Shown: positions 33,730 through 42,651 of the stretch, piece after piece | How the letters are laid out: each line of letters opens with the position of its first letter | How positions within the stretch are numbered: position 1 is the first letter of the stretch | Assembly (NCBI RefSeq): GCF_004310295.1 | Contig: NZ_SISB01000032.1 | Span: 17,041-81,040, forward strand | Source: Pseudomonas sp. BGI-2 | Lineage (GTDB): Bacteria > Pseudomonadota > Gammaproteobacteria > Pseudomonadales > Pseudomonadaceae | Reading direction: 5' to 3' | Length of the DNA stretch: 64,000 bases | The notes under the pieces: model-generated | The model's input: only the letters and a program-made list of their open reading frames with translations | Databases searched by the model: none | What the model was told of the DNA's origin: nothing | Position numbers and translations under genes: made by a program

Positions 33730-35058
33730 TCAGCGCAACATGCCGCTGCCGTAACCCTTCAGGTTGGCTTTCTTCATCAGGGATTCGTACTGGTGCGAAA
33801 CGAGGTGCGATTGTACTTGGGACATGAAGTCCATCACAACCACGACGACGATCAGCAACGAGGTCCCGCCAAGGTAGAACGGAACGTTTGCTGCAACCAC
33901 CAGGAACTGGGGCAACAGGCACACGGCCGTCATATATAGAGCACCGAACAAGGTCAAACGAGTCAGCACGCCATCAATATAGCGCGCAGACTGCTCACCT
34001 GGACGGATACCCGGAATAAAGGCACCGGACTTCTTCAGGTTTTCCGCTACGTCTTTCGGATTGAACATCAACGCCGTATAGAAGAAGCAGAAGAAAATAA
34101 TCCCTGCACTAAACAGCAGAATATTCAACGGCTGACCAGGAGCGATCGACTGCGAGATGTCCTGCAGCCAGCCCATACCTTCAGACTGACCAAACCAGGT
34201 ACCCAACGAAGCCGGGAACAGCAAAATGCTGCTCGCGAAAATAGCCGGAATAACACCAGCCATGTTCACTTTCAACGGCAAGTGGCTGGTCTGCGCAGCG
34301 AAGACCTTGCGGCCCTGCTGACGCTTGGCGTAATGAACAGCAATACGCCGCTGACCACGCTCAATGAACACCACGAAACCGATAATCGCTACTGCCAACA
34401 AACCGATGGCAACCAAGGCGAAAATATTGATATCACCCTGACGCGCAGACTCGAAAGACTGCCCGATCGCCCTCGGAAGACCGGCGACGATACCTGCGAA
34501 AATCAACATCGAGATACCGTTGCCAACACCACGTTCAGTAATCTGCTCACCCAGCCACATCATGAACATCGCACCAGCCACAAACGTGGATACCGCGACG
34601 AAATGGAAGCCAAAGTCACCAGTGAACGATACGCCCTGCCCTGCCAGACCAATGGACATGCCAATTGCCTGAACGAGAGCGAGAACGACAGTGCCGTAGC
34701 GGGTGTACTGGGCAATCTTGCGACGCCCAGCTTCACCTTCCTTCTTCAACTGCTCCAGCTGCGGGCTCACGGCGGTCATCAGCTGCATGATGATCGATGC
34801 CGAAATGTACGGCATGATCCCTAGTGCAAAGATGCTCATCCGCTCCAGCGCGCCGCCGGAAAACATGTTGAACAAGCTAAGAATGGTCCCCTCATTCTGT
34901 CGAAACAGGTCCGCGAGTCGGTCCGGGTTGATACCTGGAACCGGGATGTGTGCGCCTATTCGGTAGACGATAATCGCCAGGAACAGAAAACGCAGACGAG
35001 CCCAGAGTTCAGACATACCGCCTTTGCCGAGCGCAGAGAGAGCACCTTGCTTAGCCAT
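33730..35058 (-). CDS. secY: Protein translocase subunit SecY, 442 aa
   Basis: Channel-forming subunit of the SecYEG translocon, ten membrane helices. Recognised by the N-terminal ELWARLRFLFLAIIVYRIGAH region, the plug-proximal GGALERMSIFALGIMPYISA (residues about 68-87), and the conserved cytoplasmic loop PGIRPGEQSARYIDGVLTR near 365. Full length. It lies directly after rplO: the rplO stop and secY start are adjacent (35059/35058), so translation is probably coupled. Essential gene in the spc operon. Confidence 0.99.
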   Translation of the reverse strand: MAKQGALSALGKGGMSELWARLRFLFLAIIVYRIGAHIPVPGINPDRLADLFRQNEGTILSLFNMFSGGALERMSIFALGIMPYISASIIMQLMTAVSPQLEQLKKEGEAGRRKIAQYTRYGTVVLALVQAIGMSIGLAGQGVSFTGDFGFHFVAVSTFVAGAMFMMWLGEQITERGVGNGISMLIFAGIVAGLPRAIGQSFESARQGDINIFALVAIGLLAVAIIGFVVFIERGQRRIAVHYAKRQQGRKVFAAQTSHLPLKVNMAGVIPAIFASSILLFPASLGTWFGQSEGMGWLQDISQSIAPGQPLNILLFSAGIIFFCFFYTALMFNPKDVAENLKKSGAFIPGIRPGEQSARYIDGVLTRLTLFGALYMTAVCLLPQFLVVAANVPFYLGGTSLLIVVVVVMDFMSQVQSHLVSHQYESLMKKANLKGYGSGMLR

Positions 35059-35496
35059 TTATTCCTCGAACTTGCCGCCAGCTGCTTCGATAGCCGCACG
35101 CGCACCTTTGGTGGCGCCGATTCCCTTTCCGATGGTCACAGCGCGAGTAACTTCGCCGGACAGCATGATTTTCACACGCTGTACGTTGACGTTGATCACG
35201 TTGGCATCTTTCAGGGACTGCACGGTGACGATGTCGCCTTCCACTTTAGCCAGCTCGGACAAACGCACTTCTGCGCGATCCATGGCTTTCAGGGAAACGA
35301 AACCGAACTTCGGCAGGCGACGATGCAGCGGCTGTTGACCGCCTTCAAAGCCTGGAGCAATGGTGCCACCGGAGCGGGAGGACTGACCTTTGTGGCCACG
35401 GCCACCGGTCTTGCCCAAACCACTACCGATACCACGGCCCGGACGATGCTTTTCGCGACGGGAACCCGGCGCTGGACTCAGATCATTGAGTTTCAT
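35059..35496 (-). CDS. rplO: 50S ribosomal protein L15, 145 aa
   Basis: Late-assembly 50S protein. The Gly-rich N-terminal part (KHRPGRGIGSGLGKTGGRGH) threads into 23S rRNA, and FEGGQQPLHRRLPKFGF near residue 50 is diagnostic. The globular C-terminal half is intact and ends AAGGKFEE. Only 3 bases separate it from rpmD. Normal. Confidence 0.98.
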   Translation of the reverse strand: MKLNDLSPAPGSRREKHRPGRGIGSGLGKTGGRGHKGQSSRSGGTIAPGFEGGQQPLHRRLPKFGFVSLKAMDRAEVRLSELAKVEGDIVTVQSLKDANVINVNVQRVKIMLSGEVTRAVTIGKGIGATKGARAAIEAAGGKFEE

Positions 35497-35499
35497 CGA

Positions 35500-35676
35500 T
35501 TAACCCTCGACACGCAGCATGTAGTAAGCCTTGTTGATCATCCCGCGATTCTCGGGAGTATCAAGTACTTCTACAGTGTGACCGATGCGACGCAGACCCA
35601 GACCCTTAACGCACAGTTTGTGGTTAGGGATGCGGCCGGTCATGCTTTTGATCAGCGTAACTTTAACGGTAGCCAT
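35500..35676 (-). CDS. rpmD: 50S ribosomal protein L30, 58 aa
   Basis: Small protein read from ATG 35676 to TAA 35500. It begins MATVKVTLIKSMTGRIPNH and ends YYMLRVEG. The GLGLRRIGHTVEVLDTP centre is the L30 signature. It lies between rpsE (2-base gap) and rplO (3-base gap), the usual spc order. Function: binds 23S rRNA domain II near 5S. Nothing unusual. Confidence 0.97.
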   Translation of the reverse strand: MATVKVTLIKSMTGRIPNHKLCVKGLGLRRIGHTVEVLDTPENRGMINKAYYMLRVEG

Positions 35677-35678
35677 GA

Positions 35679-36179
35679 TCAGAAGATCTCCTTGACACTT
35701 TTGCCACGCTTGGCGGCAATGGATTCAGGAGACTGCATAGCTTTCAAACCTTTGAAAGTGGCGTGAACCACGTTTACCGGGTTAGTCGAGCCGTAGCACT
35801 TGGCCAGAACGTTCTGAACACCAGCAACTTCGAGGACAGCACGCATAGCGCCGCCAGCGATGATACCGGTACCTTCAGAAGCAGGCTGCATGTACACCTT
35901 CGAAGCGCCGTGACCGGACTTCATAGCGTACTGCAGAGTGGTGCCGTTCAGATCAACTTGGATCATGTTGCGACGAGCAGCTTCCATTGCCTTCTGGATC
36001 GCAGCAGGCACTTCACGTGACTTGCCACGGCCGAAGCCAACACGCCCTTTACCATCACCAACCACGGTCAACGCGGTAAAAGTGAAGATACGGCCGCCCT
36101 TAACGGTTTTGGCTACGCGGTTAACTTGAACCAGCTTCTCAATGTAGCCTTCGTCGCGCTTTTGGTCGTTATTTGACAT
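35679..36179 (-). CDS. rpsE: 30S ribosomal protein S5, 166 aa
   Basis: Small-subunit protein affecting decoding accuracy and mRNA unwinding at the entry site. The double-stranded-RNA-binding-like N-domain follows YIEKLVQVNRVAKTVKGGR, with the loop GKGRVGFGRGKSREVP where spectinomycin-resistance changes occur in other bacteria (no deviation obvious here). The C-domain has GTGIIAGGAMRAVLEVAG. Full length, 3 bases after rplR. Confidence 0.98.
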   Translation of the reverse strand: MSNNDQKRDEGYIEKLVQVNRVAKTVKGGRIFTFTALTVVGDGKGRVGFGRGKSREVPAAIQKAMEAARRNMIQVDLNGTTLQYAMKSGHGASKVYMQPASEGTGIIAGGAMRAVLEVAGVQNVLAKCYGSTNPVNVVHATFKGLKAMQSPESIAAKRGKSVKEIF

Positions 36180-36182
36180 AAC

Positions 36183-36533
36183 TTAGAACTCCAGCCCAGC
36201 TTCACGAGCAGCATCAGCCAGCGCCTTGACGCGGCCATGGTACTTGAAGCCAGAGCGGTCGAAAGCCACCTGCGAGACGCCAGCGGCTTTAGCACGCGTA
36301 GCGACCAGCTGGCCAACCTTAGTGGCCGCGTCGATGTTGCCAGTGGCGCCATCACGCAGTTCTTTATCCAAAGTCGAGGCAGATGCCAGGACTTTGTTGC
36401 CGTCGGCCGAAATGACCTGGGCGTAGATGTGCTGCGACGAGCGGAACACGCAGAGACGCACGACTTCGAGTTCGTGCATTTTCAGGCGTGCTTTGCGAGC
36501 GCGACGCAGTCGAGTAACTTTTTTGTCGGTCAT
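36183..36533 (-). CDS. rplR: 50S ribosomal protein L18, 116 aa
   Basis: 5S rRNA-binding protein, part of the central protuberance. The N-terminus has the basic run KVTRLRRARKARLKM, followed by RLCVFRSSQHIYAQVI (residues about 25-40), and the C-terminus FDRSGFKYHGRVKALADAAR is conserved. Normal size, 10 bases after rplF. No oddity. Confidence 0.98.
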   Translation of the reverse strand: MTDKKVTRLRRARKARLKMHELEVVRLCVFRSSQHIYAQVISADGNKVLASASTLDKELRDGATGNIDAATKVGQLVATRAKAAGVSQVAFDRSGFKYHGRVKALADAAREAGLEF

Positions 36534-36543
36534 TTGCTATGCC

Positions 36544-37077
36544 CTACTTCTTCTTGGCTTCTTTACGACGGACGACTTCGTCCGCGTAGCGCACACCTTT
36601 GCCTTTGTACGGCTCTGGTGGACGGAAGTCGCGGATCTCGGCGGCCACTTGACCTACCAGCTGCTTATCGATGCCCTTGATCAGGATATCGGTCTGGCTA
36701 GGAGTCTCAGCGGTGATGCCTTCCGGCAGTTCATAATCCACTGGGTGCGAGAAGCCAAGAGCCAGGTTCAGCACTGTGCCTTTTGCTTGCGCTTTGTAAC
36801 CAACACCGACCAGCTGGAGCTTGCGCTCGAAGCCTTGGCTTACGCCTTGGACCATGTTGTTTACCAACGCACGAGTGGTACCAGCCATTGCGCGAGTTTG
36901 TTGATCGCCATTGCGAGCAGCGAAACGCAGCTCACCAGCTTCTTCAACGATCTCAACGGACGAATGGATGTTCAGTTCGAGAGTGCCCTTGGCACCCTTC
37001 ACCGAAAGCTGTTGACCTGCGAATTTTACTTCGACACCGGCTGGCAGCTTAACGGGGTTCTTAGCGACGCGTGACAT
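36544..37077 (-). CDS. rplF: 50S ribosomal protein L6, 177 aa
   Basis: Two-lobed 50S protein near the factor-binding stalk. Starts SRVAKNPVKLPAGVEV. The C-lobe carries the L6 signature PEPYKGKGVRYADEVVRRKE near residues 153-172. Aminoglycoside-related changes in other species map to this region; none can be judged here without comparison. It is 12 bases after rpsH. Confidence 0.98.
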   Translation of the reverse strand: MSRVAKNPVKLPAGVEVKFAGQQLSVKGAKGTLELNIHSSVEIVEEAGELRFAARNGDQQTRAMAGTTRALVNNMVQGVSQGFERKLQLVGVGYKAQAKGTVLNLALGFSHPVDYELPEGITAETPSQTDILIKGIDKQLVGQVAAEIRDFRPPEPYKGKGVRYADEVVRRKEAKKK

Positions 37078-37089
37078 GCTTATCCCCCC

Positions 37090-37482
37090 TTAGAACACAG
37101 TGCAAAGAACTTCGCCGCCGACACCGGCAGCGCGCGCAGCACGATCCGTCATCACACCTTTGTTGGTGGAGACGATAGACACACCGAGACCGCCACGAAC
37201 TTTTGGCAGATCATCGACGGACTTGTACTGACGCAGGCCTGGACGGCTAACGCGCTTCACTTCCTCGATGACCGGACGGCCTTCGAAGTACTTCAGCTCG
37301 ATGGACAGCAGTGGTTTGATTTCGCTGCTGATCTGATAACCCGCAATGTAACCTTCGTCCTTCAGGACTTTGGCAACAGCTACCTTCAAAGTAGAAGATG
37401 GCATGCTTACGACGGACTTTTCAGCCATCTGGGCATTACGGATTCGAGTTAGCATGTCCGCTAACGGGTCCTGCATACTCAT
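37090..37482 (-). CDS. rpsH: 30S ribosomal protein S8, 130 aa
   Basis: Central-domain 16S rRNA binder; in E. coli it represses the spc operon by binding near rplE. Starts SMQDPLADMLTRIRNAQ and ends with the family signature GLGVSIVSTNKGVMTDRAAR (residues about 102-121). Normal length. The gap of 209 bases before it (from rpsN) is unusually large for this operon and contains a perfect hairpin (37603-37630). Confidence 0.98.
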   Translation of the reverse strand: MSMQDPLADMLTRIRNAQMAEKSVVSMPSSTLKVAVAKVLKDEGYIAGYQISSEIKPLLSIELKYFEGRPVIEEVKRVSRPGLRQYKSVDDLPKVRGGLGVSIVSTNKGVMTDRAARAAGVGGEVLCTVF

Positions 37483-37602
37483 GGGCTAGACGCTCCTAAT
37501 ACAAAAAAATTAGCCTTGCGGCTACTACTTGTCGCCGAGGACATCCGCGCGGAAAAAGCACGGGCTCAGGCGAGCCGGGTATTCTAGACACACCCCACAA
37601 AT

Positions 37603-37630
37603 GAATCAAGCCCCAAAAGGGGCTTGATTC
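37603..37630. other. Perfect 12-bp hairpin between rpsN and rpsH
   Basis: GAATCAAGCCCC, loop AAAA, GGGGCTTGATTC. In the transcribed (minus) strand the loop is TTTT and no U-tract follows, so it is not a standard terminator. It could be an RNase III-type processing site or an attenuation element. The surrounding gap (37483-37691) holds no reading frame I support. Confidence 0.75.
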
Positions 37631-37691
37631 AAGTTCAAGGTCACCGATGGTCAGTATCTTTCGATCCCGAGCACCGAGACATTGATAGTGC

Positions 37692-37997
37692 TTACCAGCT
37701 GGCTTTAACCAGACCAGGTACGTCACCACGCATTGCAGCTTCACGCAGTTTGTTACGGCCGAGGCCGAACTTGCGGTAAACGCCGTGTGGACGACCGGTC
37801 AGGCGGCAGCGGTTACGCATGCGCGAAGCGCTTGCGTCACGTGGCTGCTTCTGCAGAGCTACTGTAGCTTCCCAACGCGCTTCTGGACTTGCGTTCAGAT
37901 CAACGATGATAGCTTTCAGTGCTGCACGCTTTTTGGCGTACTTGGCAACCGTGAGCTGACGCTTCAGCTCGCGGTTTTTCATGCTCATCTTGGCCAT
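37692..37997 (-). CDS. rpsN: 30S ribosomal protein S14, 101 aa
   Basis: Head protein of the 30S subunit. The long zinc-free (C-) form: SMKNRELKRQLTVAKYAKKR at the start, and RCRLTGRPHGVYRKFGLGRN where zinc-type S14 would have CxxC pairs. I start at ATG 37997 (MAKMSMKN), matching the family; the frame is open upstream into rplE. Length is standard. 13 bases after rplE. Confidence 0.97.
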   Translation of the reverse strand: MAKMSMKNRELKRQLTVAKYAKKRAALKAIIVDLNASPEARWEATVALQKQPRDASASRMRNRCRLTGRPHGVYRKFGLGRNKLREAAMRGDVPGLVKASW

Positions 37998-38010
37998 TTT
38001 CCTACTCCAA

Positions 38011-38550
38011 TCAGTTGCGGAACGGGAATTTGAAAGCACGCAGCAGCGCGCGACCTTCATCATCGTTCTTGGCAGTGGTGGTCAGGGTAATGTCCAGACC
38101 GCGGAGAGCATCGATCTTGTCGTAGTCGATTTCCGGGAAGATGATCTGCTCTTTAACACCCATGCTGTAGTTACCACGACCATCGAAGGACTTGGCATTC
38201 AGGCCGCGGAAGTCGCGAACCCGAGGCAGGGAGATCGACAGCAGACGATCCAGGAATTCGTACATACGCTCACGGCGCAGAGTCACTTTGACGCCGATCG
38301 GCCAACCTTCACGGACTTTAAAGCCAGCGATGGATTTCCGAGCGTAAGTCACAACGACTTTCTGACCGGTGATCTTTTCCAGGTCGGCAACAGCGTGCTC
38401 GATGACTTTCTTGTCACCGACCGCTTCGCCCAGACCCATGTTTAGGGTGATTTTTGTAACGCGTGGAACTTCCATCACGTTCGAAAGCTTAAGTTCTTCC
38501 TTAAGCTTCGGTGCGATTTCCTTCCAGTAAATCTCTTTTAGTCGTGCCAT
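38011..38550 (-). CDS. rplE: 50S ribosomal protein L5, 179 aa
   Basis: 5S rRNA-binding protein that touches P-site tRNA. Signature LSNVMEVPRVTKITLNMGLG near residues 22-41, then KVVVTYARKSIAGFKVREGW. The C-terminus is normal (LRAFKFPFRN). 20 bases after rplX, in the spc operon. No deviation seen. Confidence 0.98.
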   Translation of the reverse strand: MARLKEIYWKEIAPKLKEELKLSNVMEVPRVTKITLNMGLGEAVGDKKVIEHAVADLEKITGQKVVVTYARKSIAGFKVREGWPIGVKVTLRRERMYEFLDRLLSISLPRVRDFRGLNAKSFDGRGNYSMGVKEQIIFPEIDYDKIDALRGLDITLTTTAKNDDEGRALLRAFKFPFRN

Positions 38551-38570
38551 GGTCTTCTACCTAGCAGTGT

Positions 38571-38885
38571 TCAAGCATCAACCGCTTTTTGGGTCGACTT
38601 GAAGACACGAATTTTCTTGCCGTCTTCTACTTTGAAACCAACGCGATCAGCCTTGTTGGTTTCGCCGTTGAAAATGGCGACGTTAGAAGCGTCCAGTGGA
38701 GCTTCTTTTTCGACGATACCGCCTTGTACGCCCGACATCGGGTTAGGCTTGGTATGACGCTTAACCAGGTTCAGACCACCAATAACCAGACGGTTATTAG
38801 CGAGAACCTTAAGCACCTTACCGCGCTTACCTTTGTCTTTGCCGGCGATCACGATGATCTCGTCGTCACGACGAATCTTTTGCAT
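38571..38885 (-). CDS. rplX: 50S ribosomal protein L24, 104 aa
   Basis: Assembly initiator binding the 5' region of 23S rRNA near the exit tunnel. The KOW motif IVIAGKDKGKRGKVLKVL (residues 11-28) is clear. The middle has NLVKRHTKPNPMSGVQGGIV. Standard length; 11 bases after rplN. Confidence 0.98.
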   Translation of the reverse strand: MQKIRRDDEIIVIAGKDKGKRGKVLKVLANNRLVIGGLNLVKRHTKPNPMSGVQGGIVEKEAPLDASNVAIFNGETNKADRVGFKVEDGKKIRVFKSTQKAVDA

Positions 38886-38896
38886 GTCGGATCTCC

Positions 38897-39265
38897 TTAC
38901 AGCACTTCTGGGGCGAGCGAGACGATCTTCATGAACTTCTCAGTACGAAGTTCACGGGTCACTGGCCCAAAGATACGGGTGCCGATCGGCTCTTGCTTGT
39001 TGTTCAGAAGAACAGCAGCGTTGCCATCAAAGCGGATAATGGAGCCATCAGCACGACGTACGCCGTGACGAGTGCGGACTACAACAGCAGTCATCACTTG
39101 GCCTTTTTTCACTTTACCGCGAGGAATTGCTTCCTTCACGGTAACTTTGATGATGTCACCGATACCAGCGTAACGACGATGGGAGCCACCCAGCACCTTG
39201 ATGCACATAACGCGGCGAGCGCCGCTGTTATCGGCCACATCGAGCATGGATTGAGTCTGAATCAT
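38897..39265 (-). CDS. rplN: 50S ribosomal protein L14, 122 aa
   Basis: Conserved intersubunit-bridge protein. Starts MIQTQSMLDVADNSGARRVM; the signature AVVVRTRHGVRRADGSIIRF appears near residue 56. By E. coli convention this is the first gene of the spc operon, but here only 23 bases separate it from rpsQ and I see no promoter, so S10 and spc are probably read together. Confidence 0.98.
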   Translation of the reverse strand: MIQTQSMLDVADNSGARRVMCIKVLGGSHRRYAGIGDIIKVTVKEAIPRGKVKKGQVMTAVVVRTRHGVRRADGSIIRFDGNAAVLLNNKQEPIGTRIFGPVTRELRTEKFMKIVSLAPEVL

Positions 39266-39288
39266 ATAATTTCTCCGACCCCTAGTCC

Positions 39289-39555
39289 TTAGACTTCCAC
39301 AGCGCGTTCGAGAACATCAACCAGCGCCCAAGACTTGGTCTTGGCCAAAGGACGAGTTTCACGAATAGTGACTTTGTCGCCGATGTGGCACTGATTGGTT
39401 TCGTCGTGCGCGTGCAGCTTAGTCGAACGCTTAACGTATTTACCGTAGATCGGGTGCTTAACGCGACGCTCGATCAGAACGGTGATGGTTTTGTCCATCT
39501 TGTCGCTGACAACACGGCCAGTCAGCGTACGGACAGTTTTTTCGGCTTCAGCCAT
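39289..39555 (-). CDS. rpsQ: 30S ribosomal protein S17, 88 aa
   Basis: Primary binder of 16S rRNA 5' domain, OB-fold. Core segment VRTLTGRVVSDKMDKTITVL and the diagnostic HDETNQCHIGDKVTIRETRP (residues about 50-69). Normal length. 2 bases after rpmC. Last gene of the S10 group. Confidence 0.98.
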   Translation of the reverse strand: MAEAEKTVRTLTGRVVSDKMDKTITVLIERRVKHPIYGKYVKRSTKLHAHDETNQCHIGDKVTIRETRPLAKTKSWALVDVLERAVEV

Positions 39556-39557
39556 GA

Positions 39558-39749
39558 TTACTTACCTGCCTGCTGGTTGAGCACAGTCTTCACGCGAGCG
39601 ATGTCACGCTTAACTTGCGAGAGCAGATGAGACTGCCCCAACTGGCCAGTTGCTTTCTGCATACGCAGATTGAACTGGTCGCGCAGCAAGCCGAGCAGTT
39701 GCTCGTTCAGCTGCTGTGCGGATTTTTCACGAAGTTCATTCGCTTTCAT
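39558..39749 (-). CDS. rpmC: 50S ribosomal protein L29, 63 aa
   Basis: Helical protein at the exit tunnel rim where trigger factor and SRP dock. Begins [28 protein letters not shown] near the end. The start ATG shares one base with the rplP stop (TGATG), which indicates coupling. A GTG one codon earlier is possible but the ATG matches the family. Confidence 0.96.
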
Positions 39750-40162
39750 CACATCACCGTCCGTTTAACAAAGGCGGTGGCGAGCGGCAGCTTTGCAGCA
39801 GCCAGGGCAAAAGCCTCACGCGCCAGCTCTTCAGTAACACCCTCGATTTCATACAGGACTTTGCCTGGCTGAATCTGGGCAACCCAGTACTCCACACTAC
39901 CCTTACCTTTACCCATCCGAACTTCGAGTGGCTTTTTGGAAATAGGCTTGTCCGGGAATACACGGATCCAGATCTTGCCGCCACGTTTAACGTGACGGGT
40001 CAGAGCACGACGTGCTGACTCGATCTGACGAGCGGTGAGACGACCACGAGCTACAGACTTCAGCGCATATTCGCCGAAGCTGACTTTGCTACCGCGCTGA
40101 GCCAGACCACGGTTGTGGCCTGTCATCTGCTTGCGGAACTTCGTACGCTTTGGTTGCAACAT
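39749..40162 (-). CDS. rplP: 50S ribosomal protein L16, 137 aa
   Basis: Sits by the A-site tRNA elbow and is needed for peptidyl-transferase centre formation. Start [40 protein letters not shown]; and [21 protein letters not shown] (20 core residues near 84-103) are all family features. It is the target of Arg hydroxylation (YcfD/RoxA) in some bacteria; the sequence alone cannot show that. 12 bases after rpsC. Confidence 0.98.
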
Positions 40163-40174
40163 TTGGCGTACCCC

Positions 40175-40861
40175 TTACTTAGCAGCTTTTTTACGAGGCG
40201 CTGGTGCTTGTGGTTTCAGTTCTTCTTGGCGACCACCAATTACTTCGCCTTTGAAGATCCAAACCTTTACACCGATCACACCGTAAGTGGTGTGAGCTTC
40301 GTAGTTGGCATAGTCGATGTCGGCACGCAGGGTGTGCAGTGGCACACGACCTTCGCGATACCATTCAGTACGTGCGATTTCAGCACCGCCGAGACGACCG
40401 CTCACTTGGATTTTGATGCCTTTGGCACCAATGCGCATGGCGTTCTGAACAGCGCGCTTCATAGCGCGACGGAACATTACGCGACGCTCCAGCTGCTGAG
40501 CTACGCTCTGCGCAACCAGCATACCGTCGAGCTCCGGCTTGCGGATCTCTTCGATATTGATGTGCACAGGCACACCCATTTGCTTGGTCAGGTCCTGACG
40601 CAGTTTCTCAACATCTTCACCTTTCTTCCCGATAACGATACCTGGACGAGCGGTGTGGATGGTGATACGTGCAGTTTGAGCCGGACGATGGATATCGATA
40701 CGGCTTACGGACGCGCTTTTTAGTTTGTCTTGGAGATACTCGCGCACCTTCAGATCAGCGAACAAATAGTCCGCATAAGTCCGACCGTCTGCGTACCAGA
40801 CGGAGGTGTGCTCCTTGACGATTCCCAGGCGAATGCCAATGGGATGTACTTTCTGACCCAT
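40175..40861 (-). CDS. rpsC: 30S ribosomal protein S3, 228 aa
   Basis: Shapes the mRNA entry site; contains a type II KH domain ([20 protein letters not shown] near residues 70-89 with the GKKG loop) and a C-terminal domain with [21 protein letters not shown] start at ATG 40861 ([13 protein letters not shown]), the family start; the frame is open further. C-terminal tail basic and Ala/Pro-rich. 13 bases after rplV. Confidence 0.98.
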
Positions 40862-40874
40862 CTCTTCGACTCCG

Positions 40875-41207
40875 TTACTTGTCAGCAACCTTGACAGTGA
40901 TATGGCAAGACCGCTTGACGATGCGATCAGCACGGCCTTTGGCACGTGGCATGATTCGCTTCAGCGAACGCCCTTCGTTGACGAAAACGGTGCTGACTTT
41001 AAGGTCATCAACGTCTGCGCCTTCGTTGTGCTCGGCGTTGGCTACGGCCGACTCCAGCACTTTCTTCATGATCTCGGCGGCTTTCTTACTGCTGAAAGCC
41101 AACAGGTTGAGCGCTTCGCCCACCTTCTTCCCGCGGATCTGGTCGGCGACCAAGCGGGCTTTCTGGGCGGAGATTCGAGCGCCCGACAACTTAGCGGCTA
41201 CTTCCAT
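40875..41207 (-). CDS. rplV: 50S ribosomal protein L22, 110 aa
   Basis: Lines the exit tunnel with a long beta hairpin. [20 protein letters not shown] near the start and the hairpin region [20 protein letters not shown] near residues 83-102 are intact; macrolide-resistance changes occur in this hairpin in other species. Start is ATG 41207, 13 bases after rpsS. Normal length. Confidence 0.98.
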
Positions 41208-41220
41208 CGTTCCTTACCCC

Positions 41221-41496
41221 TTAACGCTTGGCTTTCTTGTCTGCCACGTGCCCACGATATGTGCGGGTACCGGCAAACTCGCCTAGTTTGTGGCCGACCA
41301 TGTCTTCGTTCACGAGAACTGGAACATGTTGACGACCGTTATGCACAGCAATGGTCAAACCGACCATTTGTGGCAGGATCATGGAACGGCGCGACCAGGT
41401 CTTAACTGGTTTGCGATCGTTCTTTTCCGCCGCCACTTCGATCTTCTTCAGTAGGTGAAGATCAATAAAAGGACCTTTTTTCAGAGAACGTGGCAC
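41221..41496 (-). CDS. rpsS: 30S ribosomal protein S19, 91 aa
   Basis: Head protein contacting 23S and tRNA. Starts PRSLKKGPFIDLHLLKKIE; the signature HNGRQHVPVLVNEDMVGHKL near residues 52-71 and GEFAGTRTYRGH follow. Normal length. 16 bases after rplB. Confidence 0.98.
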   Translation of the reverse strand: MPRSLKKGPFIDLHLLKKIEVAAEKNDRKPVKTWSRRSMILPQMVGLTIAVHNGRQHVPVLVNEDMVGHKLGEFAGTRTYRGHVADKKAKR

Positions 41497-41512
41497 TGTC
41501 GTATCCCTCTAT

Positions 41513-42337
41513 TTACTTGCGACGACGGACGATCATTTTGTCGGTACGCTTATTACCACGAGTCTTCGCGCCCTTAGTCGGGAAGCCCCATGGCGATACC
41601 GGATGACGACCACCAGAGGTACGACCTTCACCACCACCATGTGGGTGGTCAACCGGGTTCATGGCAACACCACGAACGGTTGGGCGAACGCCACGCCAGC
41701 GTTTGGCACCAGCTTTACCCAGCGAACGCAGGCTGTGCTCGGAGTTCGAGACTTCACCCAGGGTCGCGCGGCATTCAGCCAGCACTTTACGCATCTCACC
41801 AGAACGCAGACGCAGGGTCACGTAGACACCTTCACGAGCGATCAGCTGAGCCGAAGCACCAGCGGAACGAGCGATTTGCGCGCCTTTACCTGGCTTCAAT
41901 TCGATGCCGTGTACGGTGCTACCAACTGGAATGTTACGCAGTTGCAGAGCGTTGCCCGGCTTGATCGGTGCCAAAGCACCTGCGATCAGCTGGTCACCAG
42001 CACTCACGCCTTTAGGGGCGATGATGTAGCGACGCTCGCCATCTGCGTACAGCAGCAGAGCGATGTGAGCAGTACGGTTTGGATCGTATTCAATACGCTC
42101 GACAGTGGCAGAGATGCCATCTTTGTCGTTGCGACGGAAATCGACCAGACGATAATGCTGCTTATGGCCACCACCGATGTGACGAGTGGTAATGCGACCA
42201 TTGTTGTTACGACCACCAGTCTTCGATTTTTTCTCGAGCAGCGGTGCGTGAGGAGCGCCTTTATGCAGCTCCTGGTTGACCACCTTGACCACAAAACGGC
42301 GGCCAGGGGAAGTCGGTTTGCATTTAACGATTGCCAT
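41513..42337 (-). CDS. rplB: 50S ribosomal protein L2, 274 aa
   Basis: One of the most conserved 50S proteins, required for subunit joining and peptidyl transfer. The conserved C-terminal region has RGVAMNPVDHPHGGGEGRTS, which includes the essential His of the PHGGG loop (near residue 229). Middle: YADGERRYIIAPKGVSAGDQ. Full length. 14 bases after rplW in the S10 operon. Confidence 0.99.
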   Translation of the reverse strand: MAIVKCKPTSPGRRFVVKVVNQELHKGAPHAPLLEKKSKTGGRNNNGRITTRHIGGGHKQHYRLVDFRRNDKDGISATVERIEYDPNRTAHIALLLYADGERRYIIAPKGVSAGDQLIAGALAPIKPGNALQLRNIPVGSTVHGIELKPGKGAQIARSAGASAQLIAREGVYVTLRLRSGEMRKVLAECRATLGEVSNSEHSLRSLGKAGAKRWRGVRPTVRGVAMNPVDHPHGGGEGRTSGGRHPVSPWGFPTKGAKTRGNKRTDKMIVRRRK

Positions 42338-42351
42338 GATGCACCCCTTCC

Positions 42352-42651
42352 TTACTCAGCACTGCTGCTGAAATCGAGATCTTGGCCTGGCTGAAGGGAG
42401 ATAACTGCCTTCTTCCAGTCATTACGCTTGCCCAGACCGCGAGCAGTGCGCTTGCTCTTACCCAGAACATTCAGGGTAGTAACACGCTCTACTTTCACGC
42501 TGAACAGGCTTTCGACGGCCTTCTTGATTTCCAGCTTGGTTGCGTCAGTTGCAACCTTGAAAACGAACTGGCCTTTTTTGTCAGCCAGAACCGTAGCCTT
42601 CTCGGAAACGTGCGGGCCAAGCAGAACTTTAAATACGCGTTCCTGGTTCAT
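42352..42651 (-). CDS. rplW: 50S ribosomal protein L23, 99 aa
   Basis: Exit-tunnel protein and docking site for trigger factor and [23 protein letters not shown] near residue 10 and [20 protein letters not shown] near 50 are typical. The start overlaps the end of rplD by 4 bases, a coupling sign. Normal. Confidence 0.98.
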
